Part shown: piece after piece, positions 42,931 to 52,423 of the stretch
Layout of the letters: every line of letters starts with the position of its first letter
How positions within the stretch are numbered: position 1 is the stretch's first letter
Source of the DNA: Bradyrhizobium sp. 164
Lineage (GTDB): Bacteria; Pseudomonadota; Alphaproteobacteria; Rhizobiales; Xanthobacteraceae
Assembly (NCBI RefSeq): GCF_023073715.1
Contig: NZ_JADPKA010000083.1
Coordinates: 248,001-312,000, forward strand
Length of the DNA stretch: 64,000 nt
Reading direction: 5' to 3'
Translations under genes and position numbers: made by a program
Notes under the pieces: generated by a model
Seen by the model: the letters and a program-made list of their open reading frames with translations, nothing else
Told to the model about the DNA's origin: nothing
The model's database searches: none

Positions 42931-44210
42931 GGAGCGGCCTTCTCCTGGCTGGTTTCGCGGCGTTGGAACAGGTCGTGGAACACCGGAAAGATCTCGCTGC
43001 GCTCCGAGACCTTGCGCATCGAGAGCGGTGCGCCGCTGCTGCGCAGGCGCTCGTAAAGGGTCCAGAGCGAGGAGTCGGAGAGATCGAAGGCACTACCGCC
43101 GGACTCGCCGACCTCGAGATAGGCAAAAAACTGACAGACCGGCAGGATCTTATCGGTCAGCAGCAGGCCCGTGAGCTCGCCGTCGGAATAGGAATTGTCG
43201 CCGTCGGAGGCTTGCGCGGCATAGATGTTCCAGTCCGCCGGATTGAAGCGCTCGCGCACGATCTCGTGCATCGCCTGGAGCGCGCTGGAGACCAGCGTGC
43301 CGCCCGAGGCCGGGCCGTAGAAAAAGGTCTGCTCGTCGACCTCTTCGGCGCGGTCAGTGTGCCGGATGAAGACGATCTCGACATGCTTGTAGCGGCGCTT
43401 CAGAAATACGTAGAGCAGCATGTAGAAGCGCTTGGCGAGATCCTTCATGTGCTCGGACATCGAGCCCGAGACGTCCATCAGGCAGAACATCACCGCCTGC
43501 GCCACCGGCCGCGGCACCGTCTCGAAGCGGCGGTAACGGATGTCGAGCGGGTCGATGAAAGGGATGCGCTTGGATTTCGCCTTGAGTTTTGCGAGCTTGT
43601 CGAGCAACTCGACGCGAACCTCCTCGTCGGTGCAGGCGGCGATCTCGGCCTCCAGCTCCTCGATCTCGCTCTTGCGGGGACGCCGGAGCGCGATGCGGCG
43701 GGCGAGTGCGAGCTGAACCGTCCGGCTCACTGAGATGTTGGCCGGCGAGCCCGAGGTGGTGTAGCCGGCGCGCTGGATGCCCTCGCTCTCGGTCTGCGCG
43801 ATCTTGCGCTTGGCAAGATCGGGCAGTTCGAGGTCGTCGAGGAAAAGGTCGACGAACTCGTCGCGGCTCAGCACGAACCGGAAGGCATCCTCGCTGTCGC
43901 CCTCGCCCGGACCGGAATCCTTGGCGCTGCCCTGGCCCGAGCGCTGGAGATAGTCGCCCTCGACGAACTTCTTGTTTCCGGGCAGCACCATGTCGCGCGT
44001 GCCGCCCTCCCGGCGGAAGCGCGGCTCGTGCATTCCGTCGAGCGGGATCGTGACCTCACCACCCTCCAGGACGTCCTTGATGTCGCGTTCCTGCGAGGTC
44101 TTCTTGACGGCGCCCTGCACCAGGGATTTGGCCCGACGCAAGAACCGCTGCCGGTTCTCAAGACTCTTGCCGCCTGGATTCAGGCGCCTGTCAATAATGT
44201 GAATGGCCAC
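42927..44210 (-). CDS. yeaH: DUF444 protein YeaH with von Willebrand A-like domain
   Basis: A 427-residue protein starting at a GTG (MAIHIIDRRLNPGGKSLENR), which aligns with the E. coli YeaH opening, so this start is preferred. A basic N-terminal part leads into a central linker rich in acidic residues. A VWA-like domain at about 240-400 has the metal-site motif MDVSGSMSEHM and FIRHTDRAEEVDE. It probably scaffolds or activates the partner kinase. It follows prkA by 13 nt and overlaps spoVR by 4 nt. Precise function unknown. Confidence 0.88.
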   Translation of the reverse strand: MAIHIIDRRLNPGGKSLENRQRFLRRAKSLVQGAVKKTSQERDIKDVLEGGEVTIPLDGMHEPRFRREGGTRDMVLPGNKKFVEGDYLQRSGQGSAKDSGPGEGDSEDAFRFVLSRDEFVDLFLDDLELPDLAKRKIAQTESEGIQRAGYTTSGSPANISVSRTVQLALARRIALRRPRKSEIEELEAEIAACTDEEVRVELLDKLAKLKAKSKRIPFIDPLDIRYRRFETVPRPVAQAVMFCLMDVSGSMSEHMKDLAKRFYMLLYVFLKRRYKHVEIVFIRHTDRAEEVDEQTFFYGPASGGTLVSSALQAMHEIVRERFNPADWNIYAAQASDGDNSYSDGELTGLLLTDKILPVCQFFAYLEVGESGGSAFDLSDSSLWTLYERLRSSGAPLSMRKVSERSEIFPVFHDLFQRRETSQEKAAP

Positions 44211-44223
44211 TTTCCCATCCGCC

Positions 44224-46167
44224 TCAACCGGCCTGCTTCACGCGCATGTACCATTCGACGAGCCGGCGAACCTGACGCTCGGTGTAGCCGCGCTCCACCA
44301 TGCGTGCGACGAACTCGCCGTGCTTCTTCTCCGTCTCGCCGTCCTTCTTGGACCCGAAGGAGATGACCGGAAGCAGATCCTCGACCTGGGAGAATATCCG
44401 CTTTTCGATCACATCGCGAATCTTCTCGTAGGAGGTCCAGGTCGGGTTCTTGCCGCCGTTCTGGGCCCGCGAGCGTAACGAGAATTTGACGACCTCGTTG
44501 CGGAAGTCCTTCGGGTTGGCAATGCCCGCCGGCTTCTCGATTTTGGTCAGTTCCTGGTTCAAAAGCTCGCGATCGAGCAGCTGGCCGGTGTCGGGATCCT
44601 TGAAGTCCTGATCCTCGATCCAGGCGTCGGCGTAATCGACGTAGCGGTCGAACAGGTTCTGGCCGTAATCGGAGTAGGATTCGAGATAGGCCTTCTGGAT
44701 CTCGTTGCCGATGAACTCGGCATAGCGCGGCGCGAGCTCCGCCTTGATGAACTCGAGATAACGTTTCTCGGTTTCCTCCGGAAGCTGCTCGCGGCGGATC
44801 GCCTGCTCCAGCGCGTACATCAGGTGCACGGCGTCGGCGGCGACCTCCTGCGGGTCGTGATTGAAGGTCGCAGCCAGGACCTTGAAGGCGAAGCGGGTGG
44901 AGACACCGTCCATGCCCTCGTCGACACCGGCGGCGTCGCGATATTCCTGGACGCTGCGCGCCTTCGGATCGGACTCTTTCAGGCTCTCACCGTCATACAC
45001 CCGCATCTTGCCGAACAGCGTGGAGTTCTCGTGCTTGCGCAAGCGCGACATCACCGAGAACCGCGCCAGCGTCTCCAGTGTCGACGGCGCGCAAGGAGCC
45101 GATGCGAGCTCGGAACCCTGGATCAGCTTCTCGTAGATCTTCTGCTCTTCGGTGACCCTGAGGCAGTACGGCACCTTGATGACGCAGATCCGGTCGATGA
45201 AGGCCTCGTTGTTCTTGTTGGCCTTGAAGCTCGCCCACTCGGCTTCGTTGGAATGTGCGAGGATGATGCCGGTGAAGGGGATCGCGCCGATGTTCTCGGT
45301 GCCGATATAGTTGCCTTCCTGCGTCGCGGTCAGCAGCGGATGCAGCATCTTGATCGGCGCCTTGAACATCTCGACGAACTCGAGCACGCCCTGGTTGGCG
45401 CGATTGAGGCCGCCGGAATAGCTGTAGGCGTCCGGATCGTTCTGCGCATAGGTCTCGAGCTTGCGGATGTCGACCTTGCCGACCAGCGAGGAGATATCCT
45501 GGTTGTTCTCGTCACCGGGCTCGGTCTTGGCGATCGCGATCTGCCGAAGCCGCGACGGCTGGATCTTGGCGACGCGGAATTGCGAGATATCGCCGCCGAA
45601 GGCTTCCAGCCGCTTGTAGCACCACGGGCTCATCAGTCCGGTGAGGCGCCGGCGCGGAATTCCGTACTTCTCTTCCAGCATCGGCCCGAGCTGATCGGGA
45701 TCGAACAGGCTGAGTGGGCTCTCGAACACGGGCGAAAGTTCATCGCCGGCCTTCAGCACGTAGATGGGGTGCACTTCCATCAGCGACTTCAACCGCTCGG
45801 CGAGCGAGGATTTGCCGCCGCCGACCGGGCCGAGCAAATAAAGGATCTGCTTGCGCTCCTCCAAACCTTGCGCGGCGTGGCGGAAGAAACCGACGATGCG
45901 CTCGATGGTTTCTTCCATTCCGTAGAAGCCGGCGAAGGCCGGATAGGTGCGGATCGTGCGGTTCAAAAAAATACGGCCAAGGCGTGGGTCCTTGGCCGTG
46001 TCAATCGTCTGGGGTTCGCCGATGGCAGCTAGCAGGCGTTCGGCCGCGTTCGCGTATTTCATGGGATCGCTTCGACACGATTCCAGATATTCCGCCATCG
46101 ATAAGTCGTGCTGGCTTCTCGCCTCGAACGACCGAGCGAAAGCGTTGAATAGAGAATCGTTGTACAT
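44224..46167 (-). CDS. prkA: PrkA/YeaG family AAA+ serine protein kinase
   Basis: A 647-residue protein of normal length. The Walker A motif GPVGGGKSS lies at residues 113-121, within a PrkA AAA domain (about 30-390); the C-terminal PrkA kinase-like domain covers about 400-640. E. coli YeaG acts in sustained nitrogen starvation and stress. Kinase activity has been reported, and a Bacillus homologue has been described as an ATP-dependent protease, so the activity is debated. ATG at 46167 has GGAGAGGG upstream. An EcfG-type promoter lies 35-60 bp upstream, placing this operon in the general stress response. Confidence 0.92.
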   Translation of the reverse strand: MYNDSLFNAFARSFEARSQHDLSMAEYLESCRSDPMKYANAAERLLAAIGEPQTIDTAKDPRLGRIFLNRTIRTYPAFAGFYGMEETIERIVGFFRHAAQGLEERKQILYLLGPVGGGKSSLAERLKSLMEVHPIYVLKAGDELSPVFESPLSLFDPDQLGPMLEEKYGIPRRRLTGLMSPWCYKRLEAFGGDISQFRVAKIQPSRLRQIAIAKTEPGDENNQDISSLVGKVDIRKLETYAQNDPDAYSYSGGLNRANQGVLEFVEMFKAPIKMLHPLLTATQEGNYIGTENIGAIPFTGIILAHSNEAEWASFKANKNNEAFIDRICVIKVPYCLRVTEEQKIYEKLIQGSELASAPCAPSTLETLARFSVMSRLRKHENSTLFGKMRVYDGESLKESDPKARSVQEYRDAAGVDEGMDGVSTRFAFKVLAATFNHDPQEVAADAVHLMYALEQAIRREQLPEETEKRYLEFIKAELAPRYAEFIGNEIQKAYLESYSDYGQNLFDRYVDYADAWIEDQDFKDPDTGQLLDRELLNQELTKIEKPAGIANPKDFRNEVVKFSLRSRAQNGGKNPTWTSYEKIRDVIEKRIFSQVEDLLPVISFGSKKDGETEKKHGEFVARMVERGYTERQVRRLVEWYMRVKQAG

Positions 46168-46201
46168 GATCCCTCTCCGCGTGAGTTCCGCTACAAGCTG
46201 A

Positions 46202-46227
46202 AACGAATGCAGTTACCGGACCGTTCC
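46202..46227 (-). promoter_or_regulatory. EcfG-type general-stress promoter of the prkA operon
   Basis: On the minus strand GGAAC (46227-46223), 17 bases, then CGTT (46205-46202). This is an exact match to the alphaproteobacterial EcfG consensus GGAAC-N16/17-CGTT. The predicted start point would give a leader of roughly 25-30 nt before the prkA ATG. Consistent with stress control of YeaG/PrkA in other bacteria. Confidence 0.7.
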
Positions 46228-47005
46228 TCAGGCCGTTTCGAATCAGCGTGAGCACATCACGATCATTGGACACCCGGGTGCCGGCTCGACGCAACGCACA
46301 ACGTAGGCACTCGTTGAGTTACGAACAGGCACATGCCTGTAATTTGAGCGAATCTACATCCATATTGGCTCATTTCCAGAAAATGTCACTTGCTCGCAAC
46401 ATCCGGGCATTACCGGGGAGAAAGCTCATCCGGCGCTGCAGCATAGCGGTCTGCCAGCGGCGATCTTATGACGCTTGTACGGCGAAGCCTTGAGCGCCGC
46501 GTTCATCTTCCTGCTGCAATGCGGTGCGTGGACCGGCGGCAGCAATCGGGACAAGCGTGCAGCGACGTATCCAAATCGGTCGAACGGCTCTCCGATCGAA
46601 GACGATGCGATTGCCACGCGCAGATTTCTGCGCGCCGCGATCAACAGCCGCAGTGCGTCACGGGTTACGTCACTTCAGGATCGCAGCAGCCTCGATGCTC
46701 GTGGCCGGCGCAACGGATTGCGGAGCTTGGCAACGACGAGCATGAGAACGTCAGGATGTGCTGCATGCTTCTCAGCACAGCCATTTCGCCGCCGCGCGAC
46801 AGACGGATCGGAGGCCGCCGGTGGCACTCCATGTCGCTGCCGGCTGCTGCCGCCTGGATCGCCATGATCGCGGCCCAGTTACACCTGAGGGTATGACTCC
46901 CGTCCCCTTGATTGGTTCCCTCGCGGGGGCATGTAAGCTAGAGCATAGCGCGTCAGGACCGGCGCGGAAACCCCTCGCCCGCAGGCTTGGAGATAGATAA
47001 ACATC
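46228..47005. other. Long intergenic region, no convincing gene
   Basis: About 780 bp between the prkA promoter and tal-pgi. Several short open frames exist on both strands, but none has a good ribosome site or recognisable protein. GC is lower than in coding sequence around 46300-46480. It should include the promoter of the pentose-phosphate operon; no clear EcfG or sigma-70 site stands out. Confidence 0.5.
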
Positions 47006-49855
47006 ATGAATCCCGTCAAAGAACTGGAAAAGCACGGACAAGCCGTCTGGCTCGACTTCCTGGCCCGCGGCTTCATCGCCAAGGGCGACCTGAAGCGACT
47101 GATCGATACCGACGGCGTCAAAGGGGTCACCTCCAATCCCTCGATCTTCGAGAAGGCAATCGGCAGCTCGGACGAATACGATGCGCCGATCGGCAAGGCG
47201 CTGAAGCGTGGCGACCGCGCCGTGGCCGACCTGTTCGAAGCCGTTGCGGTCGAGGACATCCAGAACGCCGCCGACGTGCTGCGCCCGGTCTACGACCGCC
47301 TCAAGGGAGGCGACGGCTATGTCAGCCTGGAGGTCTCGCCCTATCTGGCGATGGACACCGCCGGCACGGTCACCGAGGCGCGGCGGCTCTGGAAGGACGT
47401 CAACCGCAAGAATTTGATGGTGAAGGTACCGGCGACGCCGGAGGGCCTGCCGGCGATCGAACAGCTCATCGGCGACGGCATCAGCATCAACATCACGCTG
47501 CTGTTCTCCAGGGACGTCTACCTGAAGGTCGCCGAGGCCTATCTCGCCGGTCTGGAGACATACGTCGCCGGCGGCGGCGACCCGTCGCATGTTGCGAGCG
47601 TCGCGAGCTTCTTCGTCAGCCGGATCGACTCGGTGGTCGACAAGCAGCTCGACGAGAAGATCGCCCGCGCCAACGATCCCTCCGAAAAGGAACGGCTCGC
47701 CGCGCTCAAGGGCAAGGTCGCGATCGCCAATGCCAAGATCGCCTATCAGGATTTCAAGCGCCTGTTCTCGGGGCCACGCTGGGACAAGCTCGCCACCAAG
47801 GGCGCCAAGCCGCAGCGCATGCTGTGGGCGTCCACCGGCACCAAGAACAAGGATTACAGCGATGTCCTCTATGTCGAGGAACTGATCGGCCCCGACACCA
47901 TCAACACGGTGCCGCCGGCGACGCTGGACGCGTTCCGCGATCACGGCAAGCCGCGCGACAGCCTGGAAGAGAATGTCGACGACGCCCGCCGCGTGCTCGA
48001 GGAGCTGGAGCGCTCCGGCATTTCGCTCGATGCGATCACCGAGGAGCTGGTCAAGGACGGGGTCAAGCAGTTTGCCGATGCCGCCGACAAGCTCTATGGC
48101 ACCGTCGCGCACAAGCGGGCCGTGGTGCTCGGCCCGGCGCTCGACGGCCAGCTGCTCTCGCTCGGCGACGGGCTCGGCAAGAGCCTGGCCAAGAGCACCG
48201 AGGAATGGCGCGCATCTGCCAAGATCCGCAGGCTGTGGGCGCGCGACAAGTCGGTCTGGACCGGCACCGACGAGGACAAATGGCTGGGCTGGCTCGACAG
48301 CGCGGCAAGGGCCGACATCGCCGACTACGAGGACTATGCGGGCCGCGTGAAGGGGCAGAAATTCTCCGACGCCGTCGTGCTCGGCATGGGCGGTTCGAGC
48401 CTCGGGCCGGAGGTGCTGGCCGAAACCTTCGGGAAAAAGCCCGGCTTCCCAAAACTGCATGTGCTGGATTCCACCGACCCGGCCGAAGTGCGGGCAGTGG
48501 AGGCCAGGATTGACATCGCCAACACCGTCTTCATCGTCTCCAGCAAGTCCGGCGGCACCACCGAGCCGAACGCGATGAAGGACTATTTCCATGAGCGGGT
48601 TGCCAAGGCGGTTGGGCCGAAGGTGAAGACCGGCCACCGCTTCATCGCGGTGACCGATCCGGGCTCGTCGCTGGAGAAAGCCGCGAAGAAGCTGAAATAC
48701 GCCCGCATCTTCCACGGCGAACCCACGATCGGCGGCCGCTATTCGGTGCTCTCGCCGTTCGGCCTGGTGCCGGCGGCAACCGCAGGCATAGACGTCAAGA
48801 CCTTCATCAAGCATGCGCTGGCGATGGCCCGCTCCTGCGGACCGGACGTGCCGCCATCCGAGAACCCGGGCGTGCAGCTCGGCCTCGCCATGGGCCTCGC
48901 CGGCCTTGAAGGCCGCGACAAGGTGACGATCCTGGCATCGAAGAAGATCGCCGATTTCGGCGCCTGGGCCGAGCAGCTGATCGCGGAATCGACCGGCAAG
49001 GAGGGCAAGGGCCTGATCCCGATCGAGGGCGAGCCGCTGGGCGAACCCGCGATTTACGGCGACGACCGCTTCTTCATCGACATCCGCATCGAAGGCGAGG
49101 CGGACGCGGCCCATGATTCCAAGCTTGCCGCGATCGAAGCCGCCGGGCATCCCGTGGTGCGGATCGTCATGAAGTCGATCGACCATCTCGGCCAGGAGTT
49201 CTTCCGCTTCGAGATGGCGACGGCCGTGGCCGGCAGCATTCTCGGTATCAACCCGTTCGACCAGCCGGACGTGGAAGCGGCCAAGATCAAGACCCGCGAG
49301 CTCACTTCAGAGTTCGAGAAGACCGGCGCGCTGCCGGCCGAGCAGCCGGTGGTCAGCACCGATGAAGCTGACCTCTACACCGATGAAGCCAACGCCACGG
49401 CGCTGCGCGCCGCCGGCGCCAATGGCGACCTTACCTCATGGCTGAAGGCGCATCTGTCGCGCTCGGGCCACGGCGACTATGTCGCCCTGCTCGGCTACAT
49501 CGCGCGCGACAAGACCACCATCGACGCACTTCAGGCCATGCGGCTCGAAGTGCGCGAGAAGCGGCATGTCGCGACCTGCGCCGAATTCGGACCGCGCTTT
49601 CTGCACTCCACCGGGCAGGCCTACAAGGGCGGGCCAGATAGCGGCGTGTTCCTCCAGATCACCGCCGACGACGCCAAGGATCTGCCGGTGCCGGGCCAGA
49701 AGGCGAGCTTTGGGGTGATCAAAGCGGCGCAGGCGCGCGGCGATTTCGACGTGCTCACCGAGCGGGGCCGGCGCGCGCTGCGCGTCCACCTGAAGGGCGG
49801 GCTCAAGAAAGGTCTCGCGGCGCTCAACACGGCGCTTAACGACGCATTGGACTAA
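47006..49855 (+). CDS. tal-pgi: Bifunctional transaldolase/glucose-6-phosphate isomerase
   Basis: A 949-residue fusion. The N-terminal transaldolase (about 1-370) has GVTSNPSIFEKAI, the Schiff-base lysine K140 in NLMVKVPATPEG, and ISINITLLFSRDVY. The C-terminal phosphoglucose isomerase domain (about 400-945) has AVVLGMGGSSLGPEVLAETF, VSSKSGGTTEPNAM, and GRYSVLSPFGLVPAA. Joining the two places sedoheptulose-7-P/erythrose-4-P exchange next to fructose-6-P/glucose-6-P interconversion, so F6P from the non-oxidative branch can return to G6P. It leads an operon with gnd, zwf, pgl and gntK. Known as a natural fusion in several alphaproteobacteria. ATG follows GGAG by 13 nt. Confidence 0.92.
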   Translation: MNPVKELEKHGQAVWLDFLARGFIAKGDLKRLIDTDGVKGVTSNPSIFEKAIGSSDEYDAPIGKALKRGDRAVADLFEAVAVEDIQNAADVLRPVYDRLKGGDGYVSLEVSPYLAMDTAGTVTEARRLWKDVNRKNLMVKVPATPEGLPAIEQLIGDGISINITLLFSRDVYLKVAEAYLAGLETYVAGGGDPSHVASVASFFVSRIDSVVDKQLDEKIARANDPSEKERLAALKGKVAIANAKIAYQDFKRLFSGPRWDKLATKGAKPQRMLWASTGTKNKDYSDVLYVEELIGPDTINTVPPATLDAFRDHGKPRDSLEENVDDARRVLEELERSGISLDAITEELVKDGVKQFADAADKLYGTVAHKRAVVLGPALDGQLLSLGDGLGKSLAKSTEEWRASAKIRRLWARDKSVWTGTDEDKWLGWLDSAARADIADYEDYAGRVKGQKFSDAVVLGMGGSSLGPEVLAETFGKKPGFPKLHVLDSTDPAEVRAVEARIDIANTVFIVSSKSGGTTEPNAMKDYFHERVAKAVGPKVKTGHRFIAVTDPGSSLEKAAKKLKYARIFHGEPTIGGRYSVLSPFGLVPAATAGIDVKTFIKHALAMARSCGPDVPPSENPGVQLGLAMGLAGLEGRDKVTILASKKIADFGAWAEQLIAESTGKEGKGLIPIEGEPLGEPAIYGDDRFFIDIRIEGEADAAHDSKLAAIEAAGHPVVRIVMKSIDHLGQEFFRFEMATAVAGSILGINPFDQPDVEAAKIKTRELTSEFEKTGALPAEQPVVSTDEADLYTDEANATALRAAGANGDLTSWLKAHLSRSGHGDYVALLGYIARDKTTIDALQAMRLEVREKRHVATCAEFGPRFLHSTGQAYKGGPDSGVFLQITADDAKDLPVPGQKASFGVIKAAQARGDFDVLTERGRRALRVHLKGGLKKGLAALNTALNDALD

Positions 49856-49868
49856 AGGAAGCTCTCAC

Positions 49869-50867
49869 ATGCAACTCGGCATGATCGGCCTCGGCCGGAT
49901 GGGCGGCAACATCGTTCGCCGCCTGATGCGTCACGGTCATTCGACCGTGGTCTACGACAAGGACGCCAAGGCCGTCGCCGGCCTTGCCGCAGATGGCGCG
50001 ATCGGCTCCGCGACGCTCGAGGAATTCATCTCGAAACTCGAGCGGCCGCGCACCGCCTGGGTGATGCTGCCTGCGGGGCGTATCACCGAGACCACGATCG
50101 AGACGATCGCGGGCGTGATGCAGGCGGGCGACGTCATCATCGACGGCGGCAACACCTTCTGGCAGGACGACGTCCGCCGCGGCAAGGTGCTGAAGGAGCG
50201 CGGCATCCACTATGTCGACGTCGGCACGTCCGGGGGAGTGTGGGGGCTCGACCGCGGCTATTGCATGATGATCGGCGGCGAGAAGCAGGTGGTGGACCGG
50301 CTCGATCCGATCTTCGCCGCGCTCGCGCCCGGCGCCGGCGACATTGCGCGCACGCCGGGGCGCGAGGGCCGCGATCCCCGCATCGAGCAGGGCTACATCC
50401 ATGCCGGCCCTGTCGGTGCCGGCCATTTCGTCAAGATGATCCATAACGGCATCGAATACGGTCTGATGCAGGCCTATGCCGAAGGTTTTGATATCCTCAA
50501 GAATGCCAATATCGAGGCGCTGCCGGCGGACCACCGTTACGATTTCGATCTCGCCGACATTGCCGAGGTGTGGCGGCGCGGCAGCGTGATCCCATCCTGG
50601 CTGCTCGACCTCACCTCGACGGCGCTCGCCGACAGCCCGGCATTGGCGGAATATTCCGGCTTCGTCGAGGATTCCGGCGAAGGACGCTGGACCGTGAATG
50701 CGGCGATCGACGAGGCGGTGCCTGCCGAAGTGTTGACCGCGGCCCTCTACACACGTTTCCGCTCCCGCAAGGAACACACCTTCGCCGAGAAAATTCTCTC
50801 CGCAATGCGCGCCGGGTTCGGCGGCCACAAGGAGCCGAAGCAGCCCGGCGTGCCGAAGTCCAAATAG
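49869..50867 (+). CDS. gnd: 6-phosphogluconate dehydrogenase (decarboxylating), short NAD-type
   Basis: A 332-residue enzyme oxidising 6-phosphogluconate to ribulose 5-phosphate and CO2. It is the short form, about 140 residues less than E. coli Gnd. The Rossmann motif GLGRMGGNIVRR is followed by an acidic residue at the end of beta-2 (D30 in VVYDKD), which usually signals NAD+ rather than NADP+ preference. The catalytic lysine motif GPVGAGHFVKMIHNGIEYG and the DGGNTFWQDD substrate loop are present. It starts 13 nt after tal-pgi, and the zwf start follows 44 nt after its stop. Confidence 0.92.
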   Translation: MQLGMIGLGRMGGNIVRRLMRHGHSTVVYDKDAKAVAGLAADGAIGSATLEEFISKLERPRTAWVMLPAGRITETTIETIAGVMQAGDVIIDGGNTFWQDDVRRGKVLKERGIHYVDVGTSGGVWGLDRGYCMMIGGEKQVVDRLDPIFAALAPGAGDIARTPGREGRDPRIEQGYIHAGPVGAGHFVKMIHNGIEYGLMQAYAEGFDILKNANIEALPADHRYDFDLADIAEVWRRGSVIPSWLLDLTSTALADSPALAEYSGFVEDSGEGRWTVNAAIDEAVPAEVLTAALYTRFRSRKEHTFAEKILSAMRAGFGGHKEPKQPGVPKSK

Positions 50868-50911
50868 TTCGAAGCTGCAGTGAAACGTACTCAAGCGAAG
50901 GCCAACAATTC

Positions 50912-52423
50912 GTGACAAAAGACCCGCAGCCAAAGCGCAAGCCGGAAAATTGCGCCTTCGTCATCTTTGGCGTGACCGGAGATTTGACCCATCGGCTGGT
51001 GATGCCATCGCTCTACAATCTCGCCGCCGAAGACCTTTTGCCGGAGAAATTCTGCGTCGTCGGCGTGGGCCGCAAGGCACAATCGGATGACGAGCTGCGC
51101 GACAGCCTGATGAAGGGCCTGCGCGAGTTTGCAACGCGCCCGGTTGACGACGTCGTCGCAAAACAGCTGCTGCAATGCGTGACCTTCGTCGAGGCGGATG
51201 CGAAGGATCCGCCGTCGTTCGACCGCTTGGGCGAGCATCTCGACACGCTGGAATGCTCAGAAGGCACCGGCGGCAACCGGCTGTTCTATCTCGCCACCCC
51301 GCCAGCGGCTTTCGCGCCGACCGCGCGCGAGCTCGGCCGCACCGGCCTGATGAAGCAGAACGGCACCTGGAGGCGCCTCGTGATCGAGAAGCCGTTCGGC
51401 ACCGACCTCGCCTCGGCGCGCGCGCTGAACGCCGAACTTTTGAAGATCATGGATGAGCACCAGATCTACCGGATCGATCATTACCTCGGCAAGGAGACGG
51501 TGCAGAACATTCTGGTGCTGCGCTTTGCCAACGGCATGTTCGAGCCGATCTGGAATCGCAACCATATCGACCACGTTCAGATCACGGTAGAGGAGAAGCT
51601 CGGCGTCGGCCATCGCGGCGGCTTCTACGATGCCACCGGTGCGCTCCGCGACATGGTACCGAACCATCTGTTCCAGTTGATGTCGCTGGTGGCGATGGAG
51701 CCGCCGAGTCGTTTCGACGCCCATTCCGTCCGCTCGGAGAAGGCCGAGGTTCTCACCGCGATCCAGCGGCCGAGCCAGCAGGAAGCGTTGAGGAGCTCGG
51801 TGCGCGCGCAATATCTCGCCGGCCGCATCGGCGACGAGGAGATTCCGGACTATCGCAAGACGGCGGACGTCAAGCCCGGCAGCACCACCGAGACCTATGT
51901 CGCGCTCAAACTGATGATCGACAATTGGCGCTGGGCCGGCGTCCCCTTCTATTTGCGCACCGGCAAGGCGCTGAGCCACAAGCGCACGGAGGTCGCGATC
52001 AAGTTCAAGCAGGCGCCGCTGTCGATGTTCTCAGGCACGACGGTCGACCGCCTGTCGCAAAACTTTCTCACCATTGGCATTGCACCGACCGAGACCATCG
52101 AGCTCCAGTTCAACGCCAAGATCCCGGGACCGAGCGTCACCGTCGACGGCGTCGAGATGAAGTTCCGCTATGGCGATTATTTCCACGCCGATCCCTCGAC
52201 CGGCTACGAGACACTGATCTACGATTGCATGATCGGCGATAACATCCTGTTCCAGCGCGCCGACGGCATCGAGGCCGGGTGGGATGCGGTGCAGCCGTTC
52301 CTGGACGCCTGGCAAAGCGCGGGCACCAACGGCATCGAGACCTACAAAGCCGGCAGCGACGGCCCGGCCTGCGCGGACGAGCTGCTCCGGCGCGACGGAC
52401 GAAGCTGGCGGAAGTACTCGTGA
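50912..52423 (+). CDS. zwf: Glucose-6-phosphate 1-dehydrogenase
   Basis: A 503-residue enzyme catalysing the first oxidative pentose-phosphate step. The coenzyme motif is VIFGVTGDLTHRLVMPSLYN, and the substrate signature is RIDHYLGKETVQNILVLRF with the active-site lysine/histidine. GTG at 50912 is the only plausible start between the gnd stop and the Rossmann strand, behind a GAAGG site. The frame remains open into gnd but without an initiation codon in the gap. The stop shares one base with the pgl ATG (TGATG). Length is typical. Confidence 0.93.
   Translation: MTKDPQPKRKPENCAFVIFGVTGDLTHRLVMPSLYNLAAEDLLPEKFCVVGVGRKAQSDDELRDSLMKGLREFATRPVDDVVAKQLLQCVTFVEADAKDPPSFDRLGEHLDTLECSEGTGGNRLFYLATPPAAFAPTARELGRTGLMKQNGTWRRLVIEKPFGTDLASARALNAELLKIMDEHQIYRIDHYLGKETVQNILVLRFANGMFEPIWNRNHIDHVQITVEEKLGVGHRGGFYDATGALRDMVPNHLFQLMSLVAMEPPSRFDAHSVRSEKAEVLTAIQRPSQQEALRSSVRAQYLAGRIGDEEIPDYRKTADVKPGSTTETYVALKLMIDNWRWAGVPFYLRTGKALSHKRTEVAIKFKQAPLSMFSGTTVDRLSQNFLTIGIAPTETIELQFNAKIPGPSVTVDGVEMKFRYGDYFHADPSTGYETLIYDCMIGDNILFQRADGIEAGWDAVQPFLDAWQSAGTNGIETYKAGSDGPACADELLRRDGRSWRKYS

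Noticed and set aside
46248..46896. Short open frames between prkA and tal-pgi (for example 46248-46493 and 46468-46896)
   Set aside because: No ribosome sites, no recognisable protein features, and Arg/Ser/Cys-rich random-looking translation.
46772..49186. 804-codon open frame antisense to tal-pgi
   Set aside because: It mirrors a well-recognised gene, has no recognisable domain, and its composition (His, Arg, Asp, Gly rich) is what a GC-rich reverse strand gives.
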